64,000 bases of DNA. It comes from Persicaria tinctoria (lineage: Eukaryota > Streptophyta > Magnoliopsida > Caryophyllales > Polygonaceae). This document shows, piece by piece, positions 1 through 10,345 of the stretch. Positions within the stretch are counted from its first letter, which is position 1. Every line of letters begins with the position of its first letter. The translations under genes were made by a program, and so were the position numbers. The notes under the pieces were generated by a model that saw only the letters and a list, made by a program, of their open reading frames with translations, had not been told where the DNA came from and did not search any database. The stretch covers positions 19,243,475 through 19,307,474 of the forward strand of contig JBANSL010000009.1 of NCBI GenBank assembly GCA_037127255.1. The letters run 5' to 3'.

Positions 1-381
1 GAACGCCAACTCCAAAGCCTAATAATGCCTGTGACGAGCCTGATCCCTGTCGTCATGGGTGCACACCCAGATCTGAAGGTCAAGTATGCCGATAAGGTCC
101 CCACGCCGTTTGCCATTCGCCGGGACAAGAGGCTTCCACAGAACAAGCTAAGGTAACTAGGATGACATGGTTCAATTTCGTTTGATTGGATGGGGAATCG
201 GTGTCCGCGTTCTGACCGATATCTCCTCTTTGCAGCGGTGATTGTGGCCAGTACACCATTCGATTCATGCACCTCCTGCTGGAGACCGCCCTTAACTTCG
301 ATGGATTGGACGACACATACATTGAGGCATACCGCCAGATGCTAGCTGTTGGGGTATTCCATGGTCGACTCGGATGCTAGA
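1..381 (+). CDS. C-terminal end of an Ulp1-type (C48) cysteine protease gene, cut by the window edge
   Basis: Two exons are visible, 1-152 and 236-381, joined by a GT-AG intron; the split codon AG|C gives Ser. The second exon carries GDCGQYT, the active-site Cys context of Ulp1/SENP proteases, and ends at TAG 379-381. Ulp1 proteases cleave SUMO-type conjugates, but in plants most copies of this form are carried by Mutator-like elements and their substrates are unknown. The product is clearly paralogous to the end of the gene at 1773-5056: same splice position, same PQNK before the donor and GDCG after the acceptor, and a similar GLDD...YRxMLAV ending. The catalytic His and Asp would lie left of the window. 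No break is visible in the part that remains. Confidence 0.75.
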
Positions 382-1772
382 CTTCGTAGTTGAACACTTG
401 GCTCCAATCTTAAACACCCTCCTGTAAGAGTGGAAGTAAAACATTTGGATATTTTGCAAAAATTGGTAGTTGTCGAGTGTGAAAATGTTGTATATGCGGA
501 CATGTTAAACTTGGCAGTGTAGCTACATGTATCTATCCAATTTGGTGACAAGATATTTGTCGTAAGGGGACACGAGGATTAAAAGGGGTGACATGGGTCA
601 TTTACACTTTACGTAGGAATATGAGGCATTTAATAGTGACACGAAAAAACCTGTCAGGTGACACGTGCATGGAAAGACGGGACCCGAAACTGGGACAACA
701 AAACAAAACGACAAAGGAAAAGGAATCTTTTCCAGGGTGGCAGTTGGTTGCACAGTTCCATTGACCTAATAAAAAAAAACTTAAAAGAAAACAAAATGCT
801 GTGTTCCTCGAAATTAAAAAGGTAAACAAAACAATAGTAAGTAACTTGCATTCATTGCAGTTGGCGAAAGAAACCACCACCTACACAAGGGAAGGAGAGA
901 GAGAGATAGAGACCGAATATTAGGAGTGAAGGGAGGCGGCTGTGAAGTGAAGGGAAAGGGGAGAGCCCGTACCGGAGAGGGAGGAAGACGCCGGAGAAGC
1001 CCGTACTGGAGAGGAAGGCGGAGAAAAACAGGTACAACTCAATTGAATTTTGAAATCCGTCCTCACCCATCTCTAAAACTCTGAATCTTCACTTAATTTG
1101 CATTCTTCCCCACTTACATTGCATTCTCCCATTGTTTCGTACCGGAGAGGGAGGTAGTCGCCGGAAAACGGACCAAGCCGCCGGAGAAGGCAGTACCGGA
1201 GAGGAAGGCACAGGAATACAGGTACAACTGAATTGATTATTGAAATCTGTCCCTACCCATCTCTACTATGTTGAATCTTCACTTCATTTCCAATCTTGCC
1301 CACTTCATTTGCATTATTCCACTTTTTCGTTGTAAGGCATGCAATTTGGGATCGAAAAAAAAACGGAAATTGGGGATTTGGAATTACTGTCATTTGGGGA
1401 ATTGGGGAATTCCTGTCATTTGGGGAAATGGGGATACGGGGAAATACAGATCTGGGCTAAAAGGGGTGTGGGGAAGTGAGGAATTGACAGACAAGAGCGA
1501 GGGAGGTTGAAGAAGAGCGTCGGAGGCTTGCGGGTCCTTTTACCCAGATTGGGAGAGTGGAGAAAAACCCCTGTCAGAAACGGGTACTGTAGGACAATTG
1601 GGAGAAGACAATTGACATTCATGACACGAGCTATTATGTTGGGTGACAAGGGTTACTTCAGTAGGTGACATGGGCCTTTTCTCGTGAAACAGTCGCAGAC
1701 AGACTTATTCAGAAGGGGGTGAGATTGTGTGGATATTGATAATGTTCATGTCCACTTAATTGCAGGAAGAAC
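382..1772. other. Spacer between the two Ulp1 genes with a purine-rich leader-like segment
   Basis: No convincing coding frame. The stretch contains several GTGACA-type motifs (near 546, 566, 587, 635, 657, 1621, 1642 and 1664). From about 870 it has a GGAGAGG-rich segment with CAG/GTACAACT sites that could be splice donors of 5' leader exons. A TTAATTGCAG acceptor ends at 1765, eight bases before the ATG at 1773, so an intron in the 5' untranslated region of the downstream gene is plausible. Confidence 0.4.
991..1330. repeat. Imperfect tandem duplication, period 190 bp
   Basis: The segment starting CCGGAGAAGCCCGTACT at 991 is repeated from 1181 as CCGGAGAAGGCAGTACC. Both copies include GGTACAACT, CACCCATCTCTA and TTGCATT-type words in the same order. 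The copies differ at many single bases, so the duplication is not recent. It duplicates a candidate leader-exon splice donor. Confidence 0.7.
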
Positions 1773-4700
1773 ATGGTTCGGTCCCAGAATTTGAGGAGGA
1801 AAGGCGTCCGGGCACCTAAGAAGGTGGAGCCCCGACTCGCAGTGCCGGAAGAGAAGCATTTCTGAGGCCGGGTCAACCAGTGTTCGAAAGTGTCTCTGCT
1901 CGTGAACATGGACGACTGGGTTGACCCCGTCGATTGGGAGAAGCTGCAGCGAAGCCAATTTGAGGGTATTGTGCAAATGGCAAACCGGGTTCAATTCTCG
2001 TCGCAACTACTGCATTACGTGTTACAAAGGCAGCTTGTGACAGAAAAGAAGTGGGAGACTTGGTACATGCTTCAAGGCAAGCTGCGGCGATTCTCTATCA
2101 AGGAGTTTGCGCTCGTGACTGGGCTGCGGTGTGGTCGAGTTCGGGGGGAAGACACAGAGACGGAGGATGACAAGAAGACAAAGAAGGCTCTCAAGGACTT
2201 ATTCGGAACAGACAACATGAAGGTCGGTGAGCTGGAGAACGCCTTCAAGAACTCCATCTTGAAGGAGCCGAGTGCTCGAAAGCGTTTTAAGATCGCTCTC
2301 CTACTCATCGTCGAAGGAGTTCTGCTGGGGGAAGAACCTAGGAAATCCATACAAGGGTGGATTGTGAAGCTTGTGGAGAACGTTGATCGATTTCTGGATT
2401 ACCCCTGGGGCAGGGTTGTGTACGAGGCCACCCACGAGTCCCTGTCGGGCGTCATACAACGACGTGTCGCTGACATGAAGCCGAAGGCGAACGACAAGGA
2501 CGATCGATATGGATATGGGCTTATGGGTTTTCCGTATGCGTTCCAGGTAAGCTACTTGACTGAAGTTATGGTTGAACTAGTACGCGCAATTTATGCACTC
2601 ATTCGAGTGACATGTGTGGTTGTTTTAGATTTGGATGTACGAACCTGTGCCGGGGATTGGGGAGACGTTCGCGAACCGGGTCTCGAACACGGCGTTGCCT
2701 CGCATGCTGAGGTGGACAGCCGATGACGACAATCTAATGTATGAGACGATCCAGTCCCGCATGGACCCTGAAAAATCTGATAGAGTCAAGGTCGAAGACA
2801 ACCCGATACTAGTACCGAAGGCCGGCGAGTATGAATTGATGCTCGGGTGCTTCTACTAGCATGAGGAGCCTGACCTCTACTTTGATGACATTGAGGCTGC
2901 GTTGGCACCGAGTTATTACGGTGAAGGGTCAGCCAAGTCCGGCCCGAGTTCGGAGCAACGAGATGGGACAAGTGAATCATGGGAGGATAAGTTGGGGAAG
3001 TCAGTAGAACTGATATTGGAGAGGCTGGAACCATGTCAAGTTGGATGCGGAGCATGGATGAGAAGGTACGTGTAACGTTTCTGGCATTTGTGACACCAAT
3101 ATATTTTATATGTGACACGAATAATTGTCAAAGGTGACACGGGTTACTTATCTCCCAATGTTGAATAACATTCGCTAACCACCCCTCATTTATGTACTTT
3201 GTGTATCAGATGAAGGTGTTGGAAGGTTTTGTGAATGAGATGCGAGATGGGCAGTCGAATGCAGGAGGTGAGCAGAAACCAATGGGCGATGTCCGTGGAG
3301 AGGATAACGACCGACAGAACAGGGGGACAGAAGGACAAACTAGGGTGGAAGACCAGCCACCAGAAGGAGAAGAGGAGGTAATTTGGTTGTTACTCGACAT
3401 GGTATTTTCTGATGTGTCACTATTTTGCACACACTGCACACGGTTGTTAAAGTGAATCGACACGTATTAATATGTAAAGTGACAAGGGAACAAATATATG
3501 ATCTTAATCACAGTTGACATAACCAATTGCCAGATCTCAGCGGCGGTCAAAGACGATACCGTTGGAGGAACTGGGGGAGATGTCAGTGGCCAGAAGGTCG
3601 GGAACCATAGGGATGCTGAGGACATATGCGGTAAAGCCGGTTCAACGGTTGTACCACCTACAGGCAAGGACGAAGCGACGCCGGAAGGACAGGATGAGAA
3701 CAAGGTAAAATGGCTGTTACATTTCCTTTCATTTTAATCTATAGTAGTACGTAAGTGACAAGTGTATCACCGTTAGCCGACACGAGTACAGATCAGGGTG
3801 ACACGGGGTTGAAATTTTTTTTTCCTTCACCGTTCAAACTGTTAAACCAATTGGCAGATCCCAGAGCCTGCAAGAGCGGAGGCCGTTCGAGGCAGAAAGA
3901 GTAAGAGAGGTCAAGGAGGTGAAGGAGAAGTGATGCCCCCGCCTGAGAAGAAAACGCGGGGCCGAAAAGGGAAGAACGTTGTCGAAGGCGCGGTCGCGAT
4001 TAAGCTGGGTCTTGTTTCCGTGTCAGATAACGATGGGTTCCTCCGGTGGATGGATAGGTGACACTCATCAGCAGACTTACCCAACTTATTGCATAGATGA
4101 CTCCGATCCCCTAACATTGTGGTTGTGGTTGTGCAGCGGGGATGAGGACAGATGCAAGACTGCATACGGCACGACGCTGAGTAAGGAGTTCTTCACCGCA
4201 CTAAAAACGCCCACAGTTTGGCTAAACTCTGAGGTACGATACCCGCCTAAGTGACTATCTTTGTCTTGTGAATGACACGGTATGTACTGTAAAAGGTAGT
4301 GGAATATATTTGGATTTTGACTAGGGTTGTAATCGATGCAGCACATGGAACAAGCATGCTATCTTCTTCGGAAAGGGGTAACGGAGAGGGCCTGCGACTT
4401 TGCCGGTCGAGTTGTGGTTGTGGACACATATTTCGGTCGCTATCTGCAGACCGAGTGGGGCAAATACAAGAGCGATGAGGATAGCTACCAAGGCCACGAG
4501 AAGCTGCTTGGCTACTTCGACGGGCGGTCCCCGGCGACGATAGGCCGGGCGTGGGAAGGGGCGGAACTGATCCTCCTACCTTTGAACGTGGACAGTGTTC
4601 ACTGGATCGCCGTAGCGATAGATCTGGTGGGGTGGCAGGTAAGGGTTTATGATTCGGACGTCTACATCGTCAGGGACCGCCATCTGCCGGCACACTTAAG

Positions 4701-5056
4701 CTGCATCACCCACCTTATCCCCGTACTGATGAATGCCCACCCCGCGTTGATGGCCACCTATAGCGACAAGTTGCCAAAGCCGTTCACCCTTAGTCGCGAG
4801 AAAAGGATTCCGCAAAACAAGCAGAGGTAATTTATGTCCAACACTTAAATATATCTTCGTCTCATAGTTGCATCTGCCTTTAATGAATATGACTCCGGCG
4901 ATTCTCTATTGCAGTGGAGATTGCGGACCATACACGATCAGGTTCATGCAACTCCTCACGAAGGACGCCCCCACCTATGACGGTCTTGACGACGTATTCA
5001 TCGGGGCGTACAGGCACATGCTCGCTGTTCGCATCTTCAATGGTACAGGGTTATGA
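1773..5056 (+). pseudogene. DUF1985-Ulp1 protease gene of Mutator-like type, with premature stops
   Basis: Eight exons fit GT-AG introns: 1773-2546, 2629-3065, 3210-3377, 3534-3704, 3858-4057, 4137-4233, 4342-4826 and 4915-5056. The N-terminal part (from about 1908, FSSQLLHYVL to VNTDRF-like DUF1985 sequence) matches the DUF1985 domain found with Ulp1 proteases in plant MULEs. Exons 3-5 are hydrophilic linker. Exons 7-8 hold the protease: VHW (catalytic His), VYDSD (Asp) and GDCGPYT (Cys). Damage: TGA at 1863-1865 and TAG at 2857-2859 are in frame, and the end of exon 2 (about 3010-3065) is read in a different frame from its start. The catalytic exons are still open. A start at ATG 1908 would avoid the first stop only. 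Nearly every intron contains one or more GTGACAC-type motifs, and the exon 5 donor is itself G/GTGACAC. Confidence 0.75.
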
Positions 5057-6336
5057 TCTCAGTTGTGATCACCATTGGCCATTGTTATGAAATTTTATGT
5101 TATGGTCAATGCATGTTATGAACATCGTTTTTATTGTGTTGGATATTTATGAACATGGTTGCTAGTTCTCACATTTAGTTGTGGACGGTAGTTCACTAGG
5201 TTGGTATTTGAACTATTTCGCATTGTTTGTCTTCGGTGAGTGGTTATGTGTTGCGGACTTATACATTATTTGTATGATAATTTGTAAGCAGTTACTGACC
5301 ATGTTGGCAGGGTGGAAACATTGGTTATAATTAGTTCAAAATTACCCCTGGCACCATACTTGGATTCCCGTGTCAAGTTACGTGATTTTCCGTGTCACTG
5401 ATGGTGAGTAGGGTGATGTTCTAACCTTGTTTATTAGTTGATAGGTTCATATACGAAATGTCACAACGCCGTGTCACAGGAACCGCATAAATTTTCATGT
5501 TCTCGTCGATGATTGAATGTGATGTAGCAACGAAGTTAGTGGGTTGAAAGGCATATTTATAGTTGTAAGGAAATACCCCGTGTCACCGACCTTGCAATCC
5601 CGTGTCACCTGACGTGAATGTCCGTGTCACTGCTGCCGAGTAGGGTGATTTTCTAACCTTGTTTAAGTGTTGATAGGTTCATATACGAATTGTCACAACG
5701 CCGTGTCACAGGAACCACATCATTTTTCTTTTTCTCGTGGACGATTGAATGTCATGTGGCAACCAACTTACTCGGTTGAAACGCATAACAGAAGTTGTAA
5801 GGAAATACCCCGTGTCACCGAACTTGCAATCCCGTGTCACATGACGTGATTGTCCGTGTCACTTCTGGCGAGTAGTGTGAATTTCTAGCCGTGTGTATGT
5901 GTTCATAGGTTCATATACGAATTGTGACAAGGCCCTATCATACGAACCACATAATTTGACATTTTGTCTCCTCATGGATGATTGAATGTAATACACATGC
6001 ATAACACCAACAAGTGGAAATCTACTAGACATGCATAATATAGGAGGGACATTGCCCTATACATACCATATCCGCTACTACAGGCACCATTCATAATGGT
6101 GCAACCACACTCGGCTTTCCAAAAAACGACAACTAACCGAGCGTGGGTGAGACATTGTTTGTAACTACCCTTACATTGGCCCCTAATTGCAACAAATGGG
6201 GGCCAGCCGCCACATACGGATTCCTGGCGGAGTCCAAAAAACCCCAATTGTTTGGGATCACATCAGTATTTGGCAACTAGTACAACAAAATCACAAGTTT
6301 TGGCAAAAAACAATGCGAGAACTAGCTTCGATGCTC
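5057..6336. other. Spacer after the Ulp1 gene, mostly motif-bearing tandem repeat
   Basis: 5057-5340 is AT-rich and featureless apart from short ATG-containing frames. 5340-5990 is the tandem array described separately. 5990-6336 is the 3' flank of the minus-strand gene at 6337-6975. No coding frame is convincing. Confidence 0.4.
5340..5990. repeat. 232-bp tandem repeat array rich in CCGTGTCAC
   Basis: The word ATAGGTTCATATACGA recurs at 5441, 5673 and 5905, exactly 232 bp apart, with the surrounding sequence conserved (about 2.7 units). Each full unit holds several copies of CCGTGTCAC or close variants, spaced about 20-30 bp apart. Units differ by scattered substitutions. Confidence 0.85.
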
Positions 6337-6975
6337 CTAAGCCCGGGTGACCAGACGCACCATAACTCCCATCATCAGGACGATAATCCACCCCATCAGC
6401 CTGTTCCATCGTGTGAGTTGTCTGGTGCGGAGCTGGTCACTAGCGTGGCCGACCCACCTTCCACATAGGAAGGAGCCCACCTGGACCAACCGCTGCGCCA
6501 GGTGCCTGTTGCAAGCCTCGCTCCTCACCAACTTGTTGGCGAGGAACAAGTTCTCATCAATTGTGGCCTGCATCGAGCTCTGGGTAAACTCTAACTCAAT
6601 ATTTGTGGCCTCCAGGGTGGACTGGGTGGCCTGCAGCTGAAGAGTGGTTGTTTGGACATGCTTGCGGGCGGCCTCAAGTTCAGTGCGCTGTGCGGCCATT
6701 ACTCCCTCCCGGGCAGCATCCCGGTTGAGCAGGTTTTGGACTCGTTGGCGAAGGTCCGTGAGCTCTTCGGCGGCCAAGTCAAATAGCGCGTTGTCCTCAG
6801 CAACCTGGTCGGGGTGTGACTCATCATCATCCTTGTCCTCATCACGACGGTCACGGCGGCTCCTCCCGTAGTCGTAATCTGAACGGAGCCAGAAGTACCT
6901 ACGGTCGTCGCCACTTTGATAGCTCCGATCGCTGTCGGAGTCTGTCTCAATGTCGCTATCTGAGTGCGGCCACAT
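6337..6975 (-). CDS. Coiled-coil protein with acidic head and hydrophobic C-terminus (unrecognised)
   Basis: An open 212-codon frame starts at ATG 6975. Residues about 1-60 are Asp/Ser/Arg-rich (SDSDIETDSDSD, then RRDRRDEDKDDD). Residues about 65-165 are a heptad-like coiled coil (LTDLRQRVQNLL, then repeated LQATQSTLEATNIELE-type sequence). The last 20 residues (MGWIIVLMMGVMVRLV) could be a single tail anchor. This head, coil and hydrophobic-tail layout recalls the small GRF zinc-finger proteins common near plant MULEs, but no zinc-finger cysteines are visible here. A leader exon upstream of 6975 is possible because an AG precedes the ATG closely. I do not recognise a family, and it may be an element-associated gene. 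Confidence 0.5.
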   Translation of the reverse strand: MWPHSDSDIETDSDSDRSYQSGDDRRYFWLRSDYDYGRSRRDRRDEDKDDDESHPDQVAEDNALFDLAAEELTDLRQRVQNLLNRDAAREGVMAAQRTELEAARKHVQTTTLQLQATQSTLEATNIELEFTQSSMQATIDENLFLANKLVRSEACNRHLAQRLVQVGSFLCGRWVGHASDQLRTRQLTRWNRLMGWIIVLMMGVMVRLVTRA

Positions 6976-7032
6976 TATTCCTACCAGTACCAGGGAAAAT
7001 AAATGTCAGATGGCAGAACAAAACCAAACACA

Positions 7033-7145
7033 AGTGTCAAGTAACATAATAACCCCGTGTCAAGTAACATAATAACCCCAGTACCAGGGAAATTTGGTGA
7101 GGGTCACCAAATTTCGGATCCCGTGTCAAGTAACATAATAACCCC
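7033..7145 (+). repeat. Three copies of a 23-bp unit beginning GTGTCAAGTAACATAATAAC
   Basis: The unit starts at 7033, 7056 (directly adjacent) and 7123. The second and third copies are preceded by CCC, giving CCCGTGTCAAG, a variant of the region-wide CCCGTGTCAC motif. Confidence 0.85.
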
Positions 7146-7384
7146 TTCAACCAATATGACAATGTCTAAGCTCGTAAATGTAGATATTTATCTCTTCAAA
7201 TCAAAATATATTGTGTAACTAACATTTTTTCCGTCATTATAGAACTTTAAATTAAGAAACTTTGTTATATAAATTAGTAATTTATTATGTAATTATATTT
7301 CGAGGATCTTACGATCCCCTAATTGGATGTTACGATCCGATACACGGACCCTATTGTGATTCGATCCTAGAATCCCGATCCTAA

Positions 7385-7505
7385 TAACCTTGCCTTCAAC
7401 ATTAAATATAGGTCAATTAGCACTAATATACATTTGAATATGGTAACAAGGTTGGTATTTTTATACGTTGCTATGAAGTACTACATCTGTTCCAGAAAAC
7501 TTGTC
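7385..7505 (+). repeat. Left copy of a ~100-bp direct repeat flanking the F-box gene
   Basis: The segment including CAAGGTTGGTATTTTTATAC and GAAGTACTAC at 7447-7485 recurs at 9935-9975 with a few substitutions. The copies are about 2.48 kb apart, in the same orientation, on either side of the F-box gene. The repeat ends in a TACATCTGTTCC / TACCTCCGTTCC word resembling a Stowaway end. Confidence 0.65.
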
Positions 7506-8604
7506 AGTTGACTATTAACGCACGCATAATTTTAGAGAAATAAATATACAAATTTTCTACTTTCGAATTTATTTGTAAAAACAAATTCGTACCTATTATT
7601 ATCAAGTACAAACTTGTTACAAATATTGTTATGAACACCTATATGTTATATAGATTTTTGAATTACAACTACGGGAGCTTGAATAGTCTACGACACTTTA
7701 TTCCGAAGGACAACTACGTGTTTCGAATTCTTGACCCCTTTTTTTACTCTATGTATGCGGTAATGTTTTATTTTCTATATGCGATATAAAAATTATTTCA
7801 AAGCGTTATAAAATGTTATCAAATAATATATTGATACAAAACCCTGAATAATTATTCTGTTCAATTTTAGAATTAAGGGTTAAATTTGACACTGTCATCT
7901 GTTAAAACATTTTCTCAAATATTTATGCCATGTGTCATGTGTGTTTAATTTGCCAGCATCCACGTGGCGTTTTTGGTCGAAAAGTTGACCGGAATACACA
8001 AATGTATTATTTTTTGTGAATAGGGCGATAGTTCCTATATGAATCGGTAAATATCAAAGTTCGTATTGTTTTCGGTCAAAAGTGGATACTTGGTAATATT
8101 TTTGTCCATTTTTCCATATACTTTTGAATATGGAGTACTAGCTCCGATCCGTTGCGAAAAAACTTAATAAACTGGAACAAAACCGTCATTACTTCCTCCG
8201 TTATTTATTTCAATAAAGGGTGAAATTATATTCTATCATCCGTTAATTATTTAAAACAAGGGTTAGTAAGTGATGTATAGGGTTAATCCGTTATACATAT
8301 AATATTTTTGTTCACAATATGACATAGCAATATTGTAACCGATAATCAATTGAACAAAAAGAAAATTTAACAAAATTAGTAGATTGACATTAAATTACCG
8401 GCAGTTAATGACCCTTCAAAATATGCGCATGTGCCTCTTCCACTTCCTCATCCGGCCACAGTCATTGCGTGTAAAGTACACTGCACTTGCACACGTCTTT
8501 TCCACTGAATTACCTTCCACACGGCTCGTCTCTTCCTCTTCCGGTGGCAGGTACGTTCTCCGACGCCGTGTTATAGGCAACCCATTCTCCCTTAAATTGC
8601 ATCA

Positions 8605-8708
8605 TCCCATTCCCTTCAATTCAATCATCCTCCCTCACCAACTAGAACCCAAATTATCCCATTCCCTTCAATTCAATCATCCTCCCTCACCAACTAGAAC
8701 CCAAATTA
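8605..8708 (+). repeat. 52-bp perfect tandem duplication in the F-box gene leader
   Basis: TCCCATTCCCTTCAATTCAA and the following bases to AACCCAAATTA occur at 8605-8656 and again at 8657-8708 without visible difference. The second copy ends 11 bases before the ATG at 8720, so the duplication probably lies in the 5' untranslated region. Confidence 0.9.
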
Positions 8709-8719
8709 AGATAGTTGCA

Positions 8720-9641
8720 ATGGATGAAGGAAGGAACGTTAGGGAAAGGAAATCAGAGGCATTGACGCTTCTAACACTACCAATCGATCTCCTACTGGAT
8801 ATTGTCGGTCGATTAGCAGTCGAATCTATACAGGATGTCTTCATATTACGGTTAAGGTATTCCCTCCGCTGTTTAATTCGTTAAAATATGTATTCGCAAA
8901 CAATTTGATTGCCTTATTTGTGATGCAGTTGCAAAACTTTGGATGTGGTTGGAAAACACACTTGTGTGCTTGCGAAGATGGCAATTGAGTACCAGGATGA
9001 CTGGGGAATGTCGCTTGTTGTCGCATCCAGAAACGATATTCATGCCAGAAGCTTCTTCGATCAATGCGTCCACGCGGGAAACCCGAAGGCAATCTTTCAG
9101 CGAGGAATGGTAAGATGGTGATTGTCGAACATTGGTTCGGTGTATGCATTATCATAGTTCCTCATAGCTTCATTTGAACATGCAGGTTAACTTCTTCACA
9201 AATTGCGATCACGGGGCAGCCGTTCGGGATCTTCTACAAGCGTCGGAGTTGGGACACGACGTGGCAAGCTATGTTTGTGGCATAGCTATGTATTGTTGCG
9301 GATGTGAAGACCTCAAACCCAAAGGCTTTGCATTACTTAATAGTGTGAAAAATAAGTTGGGGTATAAAATAGTTTCGTGTCGCCGGAGAGTTGCTGATCT
9401 TTGTTATTCCATTATCGAAATTCGTCGAAGACCTTCCTTCAAGTGGAAGCGGAACACGTGTACAAATATCACCAAAGGAACAGCGATTCGGAGTTGTCGA
9501 AGATCAAACCTATGGAAAAATTATCAGCTCCTTGCTGAAGATCAAGATGATGTTCTTTCTTGTGAGGAATGCACGTGCACAATTGAGTGTGGGTTTGTCG
9601 ACGGTTTGCTTCAGTGGATTACACGACATATGGTGGAATAA
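8720..9641 (+). CDS. F-box protein, At1g67623/At2g35280-like
   Basis: Three exons, 8720-8856, 8929-9109 and 9186-9641, join in frame to 257 residues with GT-AG introns. The N-terminus (LTLLTLPIDLLLDIVGRLA, then LRLSCKTL across the first junction) is an F-box, the Skp1-binding module of SCF ubiquitin ligases. The second part (SFFDQCVHAGNPKAIFQRGM, VNFFTNCD, ASELGHDVASYVCGIAMYCCG) matches the repeat-like C-terminal region of the plant putative F-box proteins of the At1g67623 group. The substrate is unknown. The start was chosen because the F-box follows at once and the upstream frame is a tandem repeat. The frame is undamaged, so this may be a working gene. It sits alone on the plus strand between repeat copies, within the motif-rich block. 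Confidence 0.75.
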
Positions 9642-9864
9642 AAACTTGCCTCAGTTTGGTCCATGAAGTTAGGCTCATTTTGATTCTATATGTAACGTCT
9701 TGTTATAACATATGAAGATTTTGTTGTTACTGTATCCAAATCTGATGAAATGGGAGTTTCAAAAAATTTGATCAATTCAGAAACTGTTCCTTTTATGGTT
9801 GAATTTAGATAACTTTGTTGGTTGAATTTAGAAACTATATTGTTTTAGGTATAATTGATAAAGT

Positions 9865-9990
9865 ATATCATTTTTGGTAGAATTGCCCTCAAAATAGAGG
9901 TAAATTTGCACAACTATACATATCAATATGGTCACAAGGTTGGTATTTTTGTACGTTGCTACGAAGTACTACCTCCGTTCCTAAAAACTA
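9865..9990 (+). repeat. Right copy of the direct repeat flanking the F-box gene
   Basis: Counterpart of 7385-7505: CAAGGTTGGTATTTTTGTAC and GAAGTACTACCTCCGTTCC. See that entry. Together the pair could mark a duplicated or mobilised 2.5-kb segment. Confidence 0.65.
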
Positions 9991-10118
9991 GTCACCTAAG
10001 GATTGATATACATGATATTAAAACCAGTGACATGATAGTATAGGTGAAGTGACATGAGAATATCTGTTATGTGACAAGGGAAAGTGTAAATCTTAGCTGA
10101 AGTTTGATATGTTTGCAG

Positions 10119-10345
10119 ATGGGAGAGGTTGGTTTAAAAGCGGCCGCGGACACAGCGGGTGACATGGGCAGTGGAGTCATCGTAGTCGATACGTGCTTAG
10201 CGGGAAATTATCTATGTACGGAATGGAAGGTGTACAGCGGCACCCCCGAAGCGTACAAGCCTAGTGATGCATTGATGGCGTACTTCAATGGGGGGTCGCC
10301 GAAGCCGTTGGGACGAGCGTGGTCAGGTGCTGCGATGTTCTTTAC
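10119..10345 (+). pseudogene. Ulp1 protease exon fragment, third copy, truncated
   Basis: After a GTTTGCAG acceptor the frame reads ...VIVVDTCLAGNYLCTEWKVY...LMAYFNGGSPKPLGRAWSGA, a clear paralogue of the start of exon 7 (4342 onward) of the gene at 1773-5056. Identity stops near 10,330-10,345, just before where the catalytic His should be, where the 224-bp tandem repeat begins. It is therefore a broken copy without any catalytic residue. Compared with the paralogue it has a few extra codons (AGDMGS) whose DNA is GGTGACATGGG, a form of the region's motif. The intron upstream (10,030-10,118) contains three more GTGACA motifs. Confidence 0.75.

Larger units (their letters stand above)
6976..8604. 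other. AT-rich intergenic stretch
   Basis: Apart from the 23-bp repeats near 7033-7145 and a repeat copy near 7385-7505, I see no gene. The rest is AT-rich with many stops in all frames. Around 8190 there is a CTTCCTCCGTTATTTATT segment like a decayed MITE end. Confidence 0.35.
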
